Assembly: GCA_002300355.1 (NCBI GenBank)
Contig: NSGV01000002.1
Location: 62,001-126,000 of the forward strand
Origin: Streptomyces sp. TLI_235
GTDB lineage: Bacteria > Actinomycetota > Actinomycetes > Streptomycetales > Streptomycetaceae
Direction: 5' to 3'
Length of the DNA: 64,000 nt
Shown here piece after piece: positions 50,195 to 58,294 of the stretch. The notes beneath the pieces are model-generated. The model ran no database searches. It saw only the letters and a list, made by a program, of their open reading frames with translations, and had not been told where the DNA came from. Within the stretch, counting starts at the first letter, position 1; each line of letters begins with the position of its first letter. A program made the position numbers and the translations under genes.

Positions 50195-51289
50195 TCAGGC
50201 GGCGGTGGTGAGCCCGACCCGGGCGAGGGCGGCCTCGAACGCGGTCCGCCACGTGTCCGGGGTGGCGCTGGGGGACGGTTCCGGGGCCGGGCGGCGGAGC
50301 GCGGCGAGGGCGTTGCGGGCGACCTCGGGGGGCCGGGCGGAGGTGACGTCGGCGTGCCCGAGTTCCAGTTCGTGCTGGAGGTTGTCCCGGCCGTGGCCCT
50401 GCACGGTGTCGAGCAGCAGCAGACGGCGGCCGAGGGCGCGGGCCTCGCTGCAGGTGTCGCCGGAGCTGGTGACCACGAGGTCGGCGGCGGCCATCAGGGC
50501 GGGGATGCGGTCCGTCCAGCCGAAGGCGTGCACCCGGGGCTGCCGGTCCTGGACGGCGCGCAGGCGGCGCTCCAGCGTGGGGTTGCGGCCGGCGACGGCG
50601 AGGACGTGCGGTCCGGCGTCGGCGAGCGCGGCGGCGGTGCGGGCCAGCGGGCCGAGGCCCCAGGAGCCGGACATCAGCAGGACGCACCGCGCGTCCTGCG
50701 GGACGCCGAGTTCGGCGCGGGCCTCGGCGCGGCCGGGCGGCCGGTAGAACGGCCGGCGCAGCGGCGGGGGCACCACGGCGGTCGGCGCGTCGGGGCGGTA
50801 GCGGCGGACGGCGCAGGCCGCGACCTCGGAGGTGACCAGGAAGAGGTCGGTGCCGTCCTGGACCCAGAGGCGGTGCGGGGTGACGTCGGTGCACAGCACG
50901 ACGTGCCGCATGCCGGGCCGTCCGGCGCGCAGGTCGTTGACGGCGGAGGTGGCGGTGGCGAAGACGGAGACGACCAGGTCGGGGCGGTGCCGGTCGAGCA
51001 GCAGCCGGATCTGGCGGGTGAGGCGGGTGCGGGCGGCGCCGTCGGCGAGCAGGGCGAGGCGGGCGCCGGGACGCAGCGCGCCGAAGTGGAAGGCGTCGTA
51101 GAGGCCCGGCAGGTCGTGCATGCGCCGGAAGACGGCTTCGCCTGCGTGTCCGGCCCGGCGGCCGAGGAGTGCCATGGCGTCGACGGTGGTGGTGTTCCAG
51201 CCGCCGGCGCGCAGGGTGTCGGCGCAGGCCTCGGCCATCACGTCGTGGCCCTGGCCGATCGAGCCGGAGATCAGCAGTGCGGTGGGCAT
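50195..51289 (-). CDS. Glycosyltransferase of the MGDG-synthase/MurG-like type
   Basis: A 364-residue GT-B enzyme. N-terminus ALLISGSIGQGHDVMAEACA has the G-x-GH motif of the MGDG-synthase N-terminal domain; the C-terminal half has VLLMSGSWGLGPLARTAAAL and AADLVVTSSGDTCSEARALG, the donor-binding region. Family members glycosylate diacylglycerol or similar lipids with UDP-sugars. It is the last gene of the set DegT - epimerase - glycosyltransferase, with 16 bp between it and the epimerase. Confidence 0.82.
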   Translation of the reverse strand: MPTALLISGSIGQGHDVMAEACADTLRAGGWNTTTVDAMALLGRRAGHAGEAVFRRMHDLPGLYDAFHFGALRPGARLALLADGAARTRLTRQIRLLLDRHRPDLVVSVFATATSAVNDLRAGRPGMRHVVLCTDVTPHRLWVQDGTDLFLVTSEVAACAVRRYRPDAPTAVVPPPLRRPFYRPPGRAEARAELGVPQDARCVLLMSGSWGLGPLARTAAALADAGPHVLAVAGRNPTLERRLRAVQDRQPRVHAFGWTDRIPALMAAADLVVTSSGDTCSEARALGRRLLLLDTVQGHGRDNLQHELELGHADVTSARPPEVARNALAALRRPAPEPSPSATPDTWRTAFEAALARVGLTTAA

Positions 51290-51305
51290 GGCGGCGCCGG
51301 TCCGC

Positions 51306-52259
51306 TCAGCGGCCGGGCCGGCGCGGTGCGGGCCGGTCGGCGGGTTGCGCGCGGTGCCAGTCGATGTAGCGGCCGACGCCGTCGGTGAAGCTGGTCTGCG
51401 GGGACCATCCGAGCAGGCGCTTGGCGCGGGCGGCGGAGATCCGGCGCGGGGTGTAGTCGGCGGGGCGGGCTTCGATGTGCTCGATGGCGACCGGTCCGAG
51501 GAGACGGTCGACGGTGTCGGCGATCTGGCGGATCGAGACGGCGGTGGGGCCCTCCAGGGCGAAGGTCTGGTCCTGGGCGGCCGGGGAGAGGGCGTGGACG
51601 TGGGCCTCGGCGAGGTCCTCGACGTAGACGAAGTTGCGGGTCTGGCGGCCGTCGCCGGCGATGGTGATCGGCTGGTGCGCCAGGGCGGCCTTGACGAAGC
51701 GGGCGACGACGAGTTCGTCGCGCATCCGCGGCCCGTAGGGGATGCCGTAGCGCAGGATGGTGAAGTGCCGGCCGTAGAGCTCACGGTAGCTGTGGACGAG
51801 CATCTCGGCGGCGAGTTTGCTGGCGACGTAGAGGTGGCCGCTGCGTTCGAGGTCGACGGGGACGTGCTCGTCGAGTTCGCCGCCGTCGGGTCCGGGTTCG
51901 CTCTGGGCGGCGCCGTAGACCCAGACGGTGCTGGCGAGGACGGTGCGGCTGAGGTCGGCGAGGCGGGCGGCCTCGAGGACGGTGGCGGTGCCGTCGATGT
52001 TGACGCGGACGGCGCGGACGGGGTCGGCGGCGACCTTCTCGACGTCCGCCATGGCGGCGAGGTGGAAGACGACCTCGGTGCCGTGCAGGGCGGCGGTGAG
52101 GGCGGGCAGGTCCAGGATGTCGAGCCGGGCGTGCTCAGCGGCGGGGTTGACGTACTGGTCGGTGGTGTCCACGACCAGGACCTCGTGGCCGGCGGCGAGC
52201 AGCCGGTCGACGACGTGGGAGCCGATGAATCCGCAGCCTCCGGTGACCGCTACGCGCAT
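51306..52259 (-). CDS. NAD-dependent nucleotide-sugar epimerase/dehydratase
   Basis: A 317-residue extended SDR: RVAVTGGCGFIGSHVVDRLL (Rossmann), VVFHLAAMADV, catalytic Tyr144-x3-Lys148 in HLYVASK, and NIDGTATVLEAARL. Resembles UDP-glucose 4-epimerase-like or UDP-glucuronate/N-acetylhexosamine epimerases. The start ATG has GGAGGA nearby and lies 13 bp after the DegT stop, so the two are co-translated. It supplies or alters a nucleotide sugar for the following glycosyltransferase, by inference. Confidence 0.88.
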   Translation of the reverse strand: MRVAVTGGCGFIGSHVVDRLLAAGHEVLVVDTTDQYVNPAAEHARLDILDLPALTAALHGTEVVFHLAAMADVEKVAADPVRAVRVNIDGTATVLEAARLADLSRTVLASTVWVYGAAQSEPGPDGGELDEHVPVDLERSGHLYVASKLAAEMLVHSYRELYGRHFTILRYGIPYGPRMRDELVVARFVKAALAHQPITIAGDGRQTRNFVYVEDLAEAHVHALSPAAQDQTFALEGPTAVSIRQIADTVDRLLGPVAIEHIEARPADYTPRRISAARAKRLLGWSPQTSFTDGVGRYIDWHRAQPADRPAPRRPGR

Positions 52260-52272
52260 GGTGCGTCCTCCT

Positions 52273-53397
52273 TCATCCGGCCAGTCGGCGGTGGACGGCC
52301 GTGACGGCCTCGATCACTCGGGTGCTCTCGTCCTCGGTCATGTCGGAGTGGACCGGGAGGCAGATCTGGCGGGCGCACAGGTCCTCGGCGACCGGCAGCG
52401 GCGGGCCCTGGTAGGGGCCGAAGACGGGCTGGCGGTGCAGCGGCAGGTCGTAGACCTCGCCGGCGAGGCGGACGCCGAAGCCGTCGAACACCTCGCGTTT
52501 GAAGCGGGTGCGGTCGGTGCCGGGGGGCAGCAGGACGACGTACTTGTAGATGTTGCTGCGGCAGCCGGGGGGTTCCGGGATCGCGTCGAGGCCGTCGACG
52601 GCGGCGAGCGCGGTGTCGTAGCGGCGGGCGACCTCGCGGCGGGTCTCGACGAACTCCTTGAGGCGGCGGAGGTGGATGGTGCCGACGGCGGCGTTCAGTT
52701 CGCTGAGGCGCCAGGCGTAGCCCTGCCGGACGTGGTGGTTGGTGGTGAAGGAGCCCTTGCCCTGGTCGCGGTAGATCCGGGCCTCGTCGCGGACGGCGGG
52801 CGACTCGGTGAGGATCATGCCGCCCTCGCCGCTGGTGACGACCTTCGTCGGGTAGAACGAGAAGGCGCCGCCGAGTCCGAAGGAGCCGGCCGGGCGGCCC
52901 GCGTAGCTGCTGCCGTGGGCGTGGGCGGCGTCCTCGATCAGGGGGATCCCACGGGCGTCGCAGAGTGCCCGCAGGGCGTCCACCCGGGGGGTGACGAGGC
53001 CGCCGATGTGGACGAGGACGACGGCGGCGGTGTCCGGGGTGAGGGCTGCTTCCAGGGTCTCGGGCCCGAGGGCGAGGGTGTCGGGGTCGACGTCGGCCAT
53101 CACCGGGTTGCCGCCGGCGTGCAGGACGGCGGCGCCGGTGGCGTAGAAGGTGACGGCGGGGACGACGACGTCGCGTCCGCGGACGCCGACGGTGCGCAGC
53201 AGCACTTCGAGGGCGGCGGTGCCGCTGGCGACGGCGACCGCGTGGGCGGCCCCGTGCTCGGCCGCGAAGGCCTGCTCGAACCGTTCCGTCCAGGGGCCGA
53301 GGGTCAGCGCGCCGGTGGCGAGGATCTGATCCAGTGCCTCGGCGGCCGCCGCACGGTCGGCCTCGTCGAACACGATGCGAGCCGCGGGTACCCCCAC
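52273..53397 (-). CDS. DegT/DnrJ/EryC1-family sugar aminotransferase
   Basis: A 374-residue PLP enzyme: TGALTLGPWTERFEQAFAAE, ALGTSL-like SGTAALEVLLRTV, IEDAAHAHGSSYAGRPAG and the PLP-lysine region FSFYPTKVVTSGEGGM (Lys185). It transfers an amino group onto a keto sugar nucleotide. The GTG at 53397 has GGAGG with six-base spacing; upstream frames lack a ribosome site. Operon with the epimerase. Close to the classes used for amino-sugar antibiotics, but substrate is not deducible. Confidence 0.9.
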   Translation of the reverse strand: MGVPAARIVFDEADRAAAAEALDQILATGALTLGPWTERFEQAFAAEHGAAHAVAVASGTAALEVLLRTVGVRGRDVVVPAVTFYATGAAVLHAGGNPVMADVDPDTLALGPETLEAALTPDTAAVVLVHIGGLVTPRVDALRALCDARGIPLIEDAAHAHGSSYAGRPAGSFGLGGAFSFYPTKVVTSGEGGMILTESPAVRDEARIYRDQGKGSFTTNHHVRQGYAWRLSELNAAVGTIHLRRLKEFVETRREVARRYDTALAAVDGLDAIPEPPGCRSNIYKYVVLLPPGTDRTRFKREVFDGFGVRLAGEVYDLPLHRQPVFGPYQGPPLPVAEDLCARQICLPVHSDMTEDESTRVIEAVTAVHRRLAG

Positions 53398-53718
53398 GTG
53401 ACACCTCCAGCAGCCGGATGGGCAGCCCGCCCACACTTGGTCAGGGCATCTCAGGCTAAATCCGGCAGACCGGACGGGGGCGATCGGAGACCGCCGGCGG
53501 CGCGGGCCGGGGCGGCCGCCGCCGGGGCGAACTCCGCGGCCGCGGGCGGCCGGGCCGCCCCGCGGCCGGGGGATCATGCGACGGAATGCCGGTTCGTCCA
53601 CCCGGGTGGCTCGACCGGTGCCGGGGCGGGGCCGCCGGGCCGCGCGCGGTGGGGACGGGGAGGCCGGCGCGGCGGGCGGGTGGCTGGTGCGGGGCGCGGC
53701 ACGTCGGGCCGCAGCGGG
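53398..53718. other. Promoter-containing gap between DegT and type III PKS genes
   Basis: This 321-bp stretch has no supported gene. Around 53440-53460 it is AT-richer, with TAGCCT on the minus strand as a possible -10 element for the DegT operon. No palindrome or terminator hairpin was found, so read-through from the PKS gene is possible. Confidence 0.4.
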
Positions 53719-54780
53719 TCAGCCCGCGGCGGGGTCGTGCCAGCCGACGAGCAGGGCGCCGCAGGTGACGCCGGGGCCGATGCCGAGCAGCAGGCCGCGG
53801 TCGCCGTGCCGGGGCGGGGTGCGGTGGGTGCGGTCGAGGACGGAGAGGACGGTGACGCCGCCGAGGTTGCCCTCCTCGGTGAGGACGCCGCGGGAGTGCG
53901 CGAGGAAGGCCTCGTCGACGCCGAGGACGCGGCCGAGGCGGTCGAGGATGGCCGGGCCGCCGGGGTGCAGGACGCCGAAGTCGAGGCGGGTGGCGCCGTG
54001 CTTCTCCAGCCAGCCGGTCAGGGTGGGGGCGAGGTCGCCGACGGAGCGCAGCGAGGCCCGGGTGGATGCGAAGTGGTCGCCGCGCTCGTCGGTCTCCTTG
54101 CGGTAGCGGTCGACGGTGTCCGGGATCGTGTACTCGAGGACGTGGTCGATCCGCAGGCCGGGCGCGAGCGGCCGGGAGGTGACGACGGCGGCGGCGGCCG
54201 AGTCGCCCCAGAGCGCCTTGTAGATGTGGTCCTCGACGGTGTCGTCGGTGTGCTGGTAGAGGGAGGAGAGGGACTCGGCGGCGACCACCAGGACGACGGC
54301 GTCGGGGTGGCGGGCGAGGTGCTCCTCGGCCATCAGCAGCACGTGGGCGCCGCCGGCGCAGGCCAGCTGGGTCATGGGGCGCCGGCTGATGTCCGGGCGC
54401 AGTGGCAGCAGTTGCTGCAGGCGGATGTCGAGGCCGGGCATCATGTCGCCGGTGGAGCTGGTGACGATGACGCAGTCGACGTCGGCCGGCGTGAGGCCGA
54501 CCCGGTCGAGGGCGGTGCGGCAGGCGCGTTCGGCGGCCGCGGTGAGGTCGGCCAGCACGGCGGCCTGGCGGTCCGTCACGGTGCGGCGGGGGTCGGTGAC
54601 CTCCTCGTAGGGGCGGGTGTAGCGGCGGGTGCCGGGCAGGTTGGCGAGTGCCTTGCGGATGACCTCGCGCCGGGGGTGGTCGGGGTTCCGGTCGAGGAAG
54701 TCCCGGCGGATCCGGTCGGCGTCGACGATGTGCTCGCCGAGGACGAGGGCCGGCGGGCTGATGTGGGCGGTGGTGTTCAC
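53719..54780 (-). CDS. Type III polyketide synthase (chalcone-synthase-like)
   Basis: A 353-residue thiolase-fold enzyme with the complete catalytic triad of type III PKSs: Cys141 (QLACAGGAH), His272 (GVLHPGGPAIL) and Asn305 (LTEEGNLGG). The structural GxGPG loop is LLLGIGPGVTCG, and ALWGDSAAAAVV fits the expected position. It condenses a starter acyl-CoA with malonyl-CoA units; the product cannot be deduced. Starter-pocket residues were not assigned. It lies with sugar genes on the same strand but has its own gap on either side. KASIII is less likely because His and Asn occur in HPGG and GN contexts. Confidence 0.87.
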   Translation of the reverse strand: MNTTAHISPPALVLGEHIVDADRIRRDFLDRNPDHPRREVIRKALANLPGTRRYTRPYEEVTDPRRTVTDRQAAVLADLTAAAERACRTALDRVGLTPADVDCVIVTSSTGDMMPGLDIRLQQLLPLRPDISRRPMTQLACAGGAHVLLMAEEHLARHPDAVVLVVAAESLSSLYQHTDDTVEDHIYKALWGDSAAAAVVTSRPLAPGLRIDHVLEYTIPDTVDRYRKETDERGDHFASTRASLRSVGDLAPTLTGWLEKHGATRLDFGVLHPGGPAILDRLGRVLGVDEAFLAHSRGVLTEEGNLGGVTVLSVLDRTHRTPPRHGDRGLLLGIGPGVTCGALLVGWHDPAAG

Positions 54781-55058
54781 GGGCGGCGTTGTCCCTCGGC
54801 GTCTTCCGGGGCCGTGCGCGGTGCGGGCGCGCGGCCGGCTGCGGTCTGCTTCGGGGGCTGGTGCCGGTCGCCGTCGCGGCGGCCGCGGCGCCGTGCCCGG
54901 TCGTGGGCGCGGCGCGGTGCGCGCCGTCCGTCATGCCCCCGCGGTGCGCACCCGACCTGACGCTACCTCGTCAAGTCGAGTGGTGATGCCGCACCCCCGG
55001 GCGGGCGCGGGCCACCGCCTGCCCGGCCCCCGGTGCCGTCGAGCCGTGCGGGTGGTCG

Positions 55059-55991
55059 TCAGGCGAGGCAGCGCAGCGGGGCGCCGCCGTTGCAGGTGAT
55101 CATGTCGCCGAGCACGGGCGGGATCGCCAGGCGCTCGCCGGGCCGGCCGCCGGAGAGGTCGTGGTAGGCGCGGTGCAGGTTGGCCACCAGGCGCTCCGAC
55201 TCGGGGAGTTCGGCGAACTCGCCGAGGTCGGCGTCCATGGCGACCTGGAGGGGTGTGAGCCCGGCGGCGCGGCCCTGGCGGGCGAGCTGCAGGACGCGGC
55301 GCAGGTAGCGGAGGTTGGTGCCGATGACGGAGGCGTCCTGGACGGGGCCGTGGCCGCTGACGACGACCGCCGGGTCCAGGGCGGCGAGCCGCTCCAGGGT
55401 GTCGATGCAGCCGGTGACGGAGCCCATCATCACGAAGGGGGTGGTCTCGCTGAAGGTGAGGTCGCCGGCGAACAGCACGCGGCTGTCGGGCAGCCAGGCG
55501 ACGAGGTCGCCGGTGGTGTGGGCGGGGCCGTGGTGGATGAGCTCGACCCGGCGGTCGTCGAGGTGGAGGGTGAGCCGGTCACTGAAGGTCAGGTCGGGCT
55601 CCATCGGCTGCACGGCGCCCCACTGGACCTCGGGCCAGATCAGGGGCAGATTAAGGCCGTCGATCAGGTTGGCCGCGCGGGCGCCCTCGTGCGCGATGAC
55701 GGTGGCCTGCGGCGTGAACAGGCTTGCCCCGTAGTGGTGGTCGCCGTGGTGGTGGGTGACGACGACGCGGGTGACGGGGTGTGGGGTGAGGGCGGCGACC
55801 GCGGCCTTGAGGTCCCGGGCGCGGCGCTCGGTGGCGGTGCAGTCGATCAGGGTGGTGGACCGGCGGCCGGTGAGGACTCCCGCGTTGCTGACGCACCATC
55901 CGCTGTGCGACTGGAGGTAGGCGTGCACCCCGTCCTCGATCTCGACGAGGCGTGCGGTGTCCTGGATCAGGTCGTGCGTGGCGTGCGACAT
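55059..55991 (-). CDS. MBL-fold metallo-hydrolase
   Basis: A 310-residue enzyme with the intact zinc site THHHGDHHYGAS (HxHxDH), HHGPAHTTGDLVAWLP, FAGDLTFSETTPFVMMG and the late VSGHGPV. GGGGGA precedes the ATG at 55991. This is the SoxH/beta-lactamase class B-like superfamily that hydrolyses esters, lactones or thioesters. It is 278 bp upstream of the type III PKS on the same strand, and a thioesterase- or lactonase-type role for the polyketide is conceivable but unproven. Confidence 0.85.
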   Translation of the reverse strand: MSHATHDLIQDTARLVEIEDGVHAYLQSHSGWCVSNAGVLTGRRSTTLIDCTATERRARDLKAAVAALTPHPVTRVVVTHHHGDHHYGASLFTPQATVIAHEGARAANLIDGLNLPLIWPEVQWGAVQPMEPDLTFSDRLTLHLDDRRVELIHHGPAHTTGDLVAWLPDSRVLFAGDLTFSETTPFVMMGSVTGCIDTLERLAALDPAVVVSGHGPVQDASVIGTNLRYLRRVLQLARQGRAAGLTPLQVAMDADLGEFAELPESERLVANLHRAYHDLSGGRPGERLAIPPVLGDMITCNGGAPLRCLA

Positions 55992-56121
55992 GGGTCCCCC
56001 GGCCGGCGTGGCCGCCGCTGCCGTGCGGTCGCGGCGGCGATCATTGGTTGACCGGCCATTCTGTCCGCCGTGACGCCACATCAAGCTATGAGCTGCATCA
56101 CAGATTTACATATCGTGTGCT

Positions 56122-56390
56122 TTATTGATCGATCTCGAAGTCGGCCCACTGGATCCCGGTGGACTCCACCGCCAGGCCCGTCGCCCGCCGACCGGCGTCG
56201 CAGAAGTACGCCTCCTGCAGGCCCTCCGCGAGAATGGCCGCCTGCCGGCCCTCGTCGGCGCCCGCGTCGCGGGCCGCGAACAGCCGCCGCCCGACCTCGG
56301 GCGGCAGGTGCTGGTGATCTGCCGCAGCCGCCGTTCGTCGGTGGAGCCGGCCGCCGACGCGAAGCCGAACTGGGCACCGGTGTGCAGCAT
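56122..56390 (-). pseudogene. Hypothetical protein split by a frameshift
   Basis: An ATG at 56390 opens MLHTGAQFGFASAAGSTDER and RLRQITST. Near 56300 the sense moves to another frame, HLPPEVGRRLFAARDAGADE then GRQAAILAEGLQEAYFCDAG and WADFEIDQ, with a stop at 56122. Joined they give about 88 residues. The family is not recognised. A single indel explains the break. Confidence 0.45.
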
Positions 56391-56449
56391 GAACCCGCGA
56401 CAAGTGGCCTTATCGCCCAAACAAACCCCGCGCGTACTCAGTGGGCCGG

Positions 56450-57250
56450 TCAGGCGGGGCCCTCCGCCGCCGCGGCCTCCTCCACCCGGTCGCGCACCCG
56501 GGCGAGAAAGGCCCGCACGTCGGCCTGGGGCAGCGGGCGGGCCTCGGCGCGGGGGCGGGCGAAGCTGTCCAGGGCCGCGGCGATCAGCGGGCGAAATGCC
56601 TCCTCCTCGGCGGCGATCAGACGGGCCGCCGAGCGTTTGGGCAGCCAGCGGCCGGTACGGCAGAAGGCCGCCGCGCGGCAGCCGTTGAGCACCCGGTTGT
56701 CCGCGAGGTGGCCGGTGCCCTCGGTGTGCTCGCGGACGGAGGCGACGAGCGCGGTGAGCAGCTCGGCGCGCTGCGGGGCGGCGATCGCCTCCTGCGCGGG
56801 GCGGCCGAGCAGCGCGATACCGGACTGGTGGGCGACCGCGCGGTCGATGGCGTACCAGAACGCCGGGGTCCCGGCCGAATCGAGGCTCGCGCGGCCCGGC
56901 AGCAGCGGGCCGGTGTTGAGGTCCAGCAGATAGCCGGCCCGCCCGGACGGGCGGCGGGCGAAGTCCGAGCCGTAGACCACCAGTTCCAGCCCGGCCGCAG
57001 GGCACGGCAGCCCGGGGTGGGCGAGCACCTCGGCGAGTTCGCGCAGCGCGTCGCCGGGCAGCGCCGGATCCACCAGCACCGTCACGTCCACGTCGCTGCG
57101 CCCGGGCCGGTAGTCCCCCAGCGCGACCGACCCGACCGCGTACACCCCGGCCACCGCCGGTCCGCACACGGCCCGGGTGCGGCGCACCAGTTCGCCCAGG
57201 TAGGGGCGCAGTTCGGCCGGGAGGGGCTGCGGCTGTCCGGAAGCAGTCAT
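56450..57250 (-). CDS. Nucleotidyltransferase (aminoglycoside adenylyltransferase-like)
   Basis: A 266-residue protein. The Pol-beta-type motif YAVGSVALGDYRPGRSDVDV (GSxxxGD...SDxDV) lies at residues 37-56, with further acidic residues at LELVVYGSD. The C-terminal half is a DUF4111-type helical domain (HLADNRVLNGCRAAAFCRTG, WLPKRSAARLI). It resembles ANT(3'')/AadA-like enzymes that adenylate aminoglycosides. Resistance is possible but not shown; many such genes are cryptic. No ribosome site of note; ATG at 57250. Confidence 0.78.
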   Translation of the reverse strand: MTASGQPQPLPAELRPYLGELVRRTRAVCGPAVAGVYAVGSVALGDYRPGRSDVDVTVLVDPALPGDALRELAEVLAHPGLPCPAAGLELVVYGSDFARRPSGRAGYLLDLNTGPLLPGRASLDSAGTPAFWYAIDRAVAHQSGIALLGRPAQEAIAAPQRAELLTALVASVREHTEGTGHLADNRVLNGCRAAAFCRTGRWLPKRSAARLIAAEEEAFRPLIAAALDSFARPRAEARPLPQADVRAFLARVRDRVEEAAAAEGPA

Positions 57251-57469
57251 GGTGACAGTCTCCCCTGCGCGCCCGGACGAGGCTGCGGTTTCGGTCAGGG
57301 CCCTTCCGCAGGCCTCCGGGCGGCCGGCGCATGCGTGGCGGCGAGCGCGCCGCGTTCCTGGACCTCGTCGGTCTCGGCGAGACGGGCGAGTGTCCCGTCG
57401 TGGCCGTCCCGGGGCTGCGCGAGTGGTCCCGGTGGCGGGGCCGTCGGTGGTGCGCGGTAGGAAAGGCCC

Positions 57470-58168
57470 ATGACCGCCGCATTCAGTGACGCGTTGTTGG
57501 ACGCCGCCGAGTACCACGCCGCGTGGGGCGCCGAGCAGCTCGAGACGCTCGACTCCTTCGTCCCGGGCGGACCGTGGACGGCCGACCTGCAGACCCGGCT
57601 GTTCCGCCGGGGCGGACGCGAGTTCGTCTTCGCCGTGCTCGGCACCTTCGACCCGGCGGAGCGGTCCTGGCTGTGGGGGTGGGCGAACCCGGGCCTGCAG
57701 GGCACGCCCGCGGCGGCCGTCGCCGAACGCGCCCGCGCCTTCGGCCACCGGTACGGCGTCCCGGAGTTCACCGACGGCTTCCTCGACCTCGCCGGGTTCC
57801 CCGACCCCCGGTACGCTGCCGAGATGCTCGCCTTCGCCGCCATGGGGGTCACCGGCTCGGCCGGCTACCTGGGCGTCGACGCCGGGCCCATCACCCGGCT
57901 CTACCTGGTGCCGACGACCCGCGGGTGCCGCGGGCGGCGCCCGATCCGGTCACCGTGCCGCGTTTCCTGCTGACCGGCGCCGGCCTGTTCGGCCGCTCGG
58001 CGCGCACCCGCCGTCACCGGCTACCTCGACCACCACGGCCTGCCCCGCCACGAGGAGCCGGGCCGCCTCCGCGCGACCCTCCCCGGCGGCTCGGCCATGA
58101 CCGTGGACCTCGACCCCGCCGGACGCATCGGTTCGATCCACCTGGACGCGGTCGCCCCGCGCGCCTGA
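57470..58168 (+). pseudogene. DUF6882 family protein broken by two frameshifts
   Basis: The ATG at 57470 opens AAFSDALLDAAEYHAAWGAE and later ERSWLWGWANPGLQGTPAAA, AAEMLAFAAMGVTGSAGYLG, which match DUF6882. The frame is lost near 57916; the next frame carries PRAAPDPVTVPRFLLTGAGL; near 58007 it changes again to VTGYLDHHGLPRHEEPGRLR and GRIGSIHLDAVAPRA, stopping at 58168. Three frames in sequence make a protein of the usual length (about 230). Two indels within 90 bp in a very GC-rich stretch suggest sequence errors or recent decay. Confidence 0.7.
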
Positions 58169-58294
58169 CCTCAAGCCCGCCGAACCCGGCCCGGTTCGGT
58201 CAGGTGCCGGCGCCGGACCCTACCGCCGGTCCGCTGTCCGGCCCCGTCGGCCCCGGCGGACGGGACGTCAGTGGGGTGTCCTAGCCTCTCGGTC

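Noticed and set aside
51928..54960. 1010-codon plus-strand open frame
   Set aside because: Antisense to epimerase, DegT and PKS genes whose motifs are complete; shadow frame.
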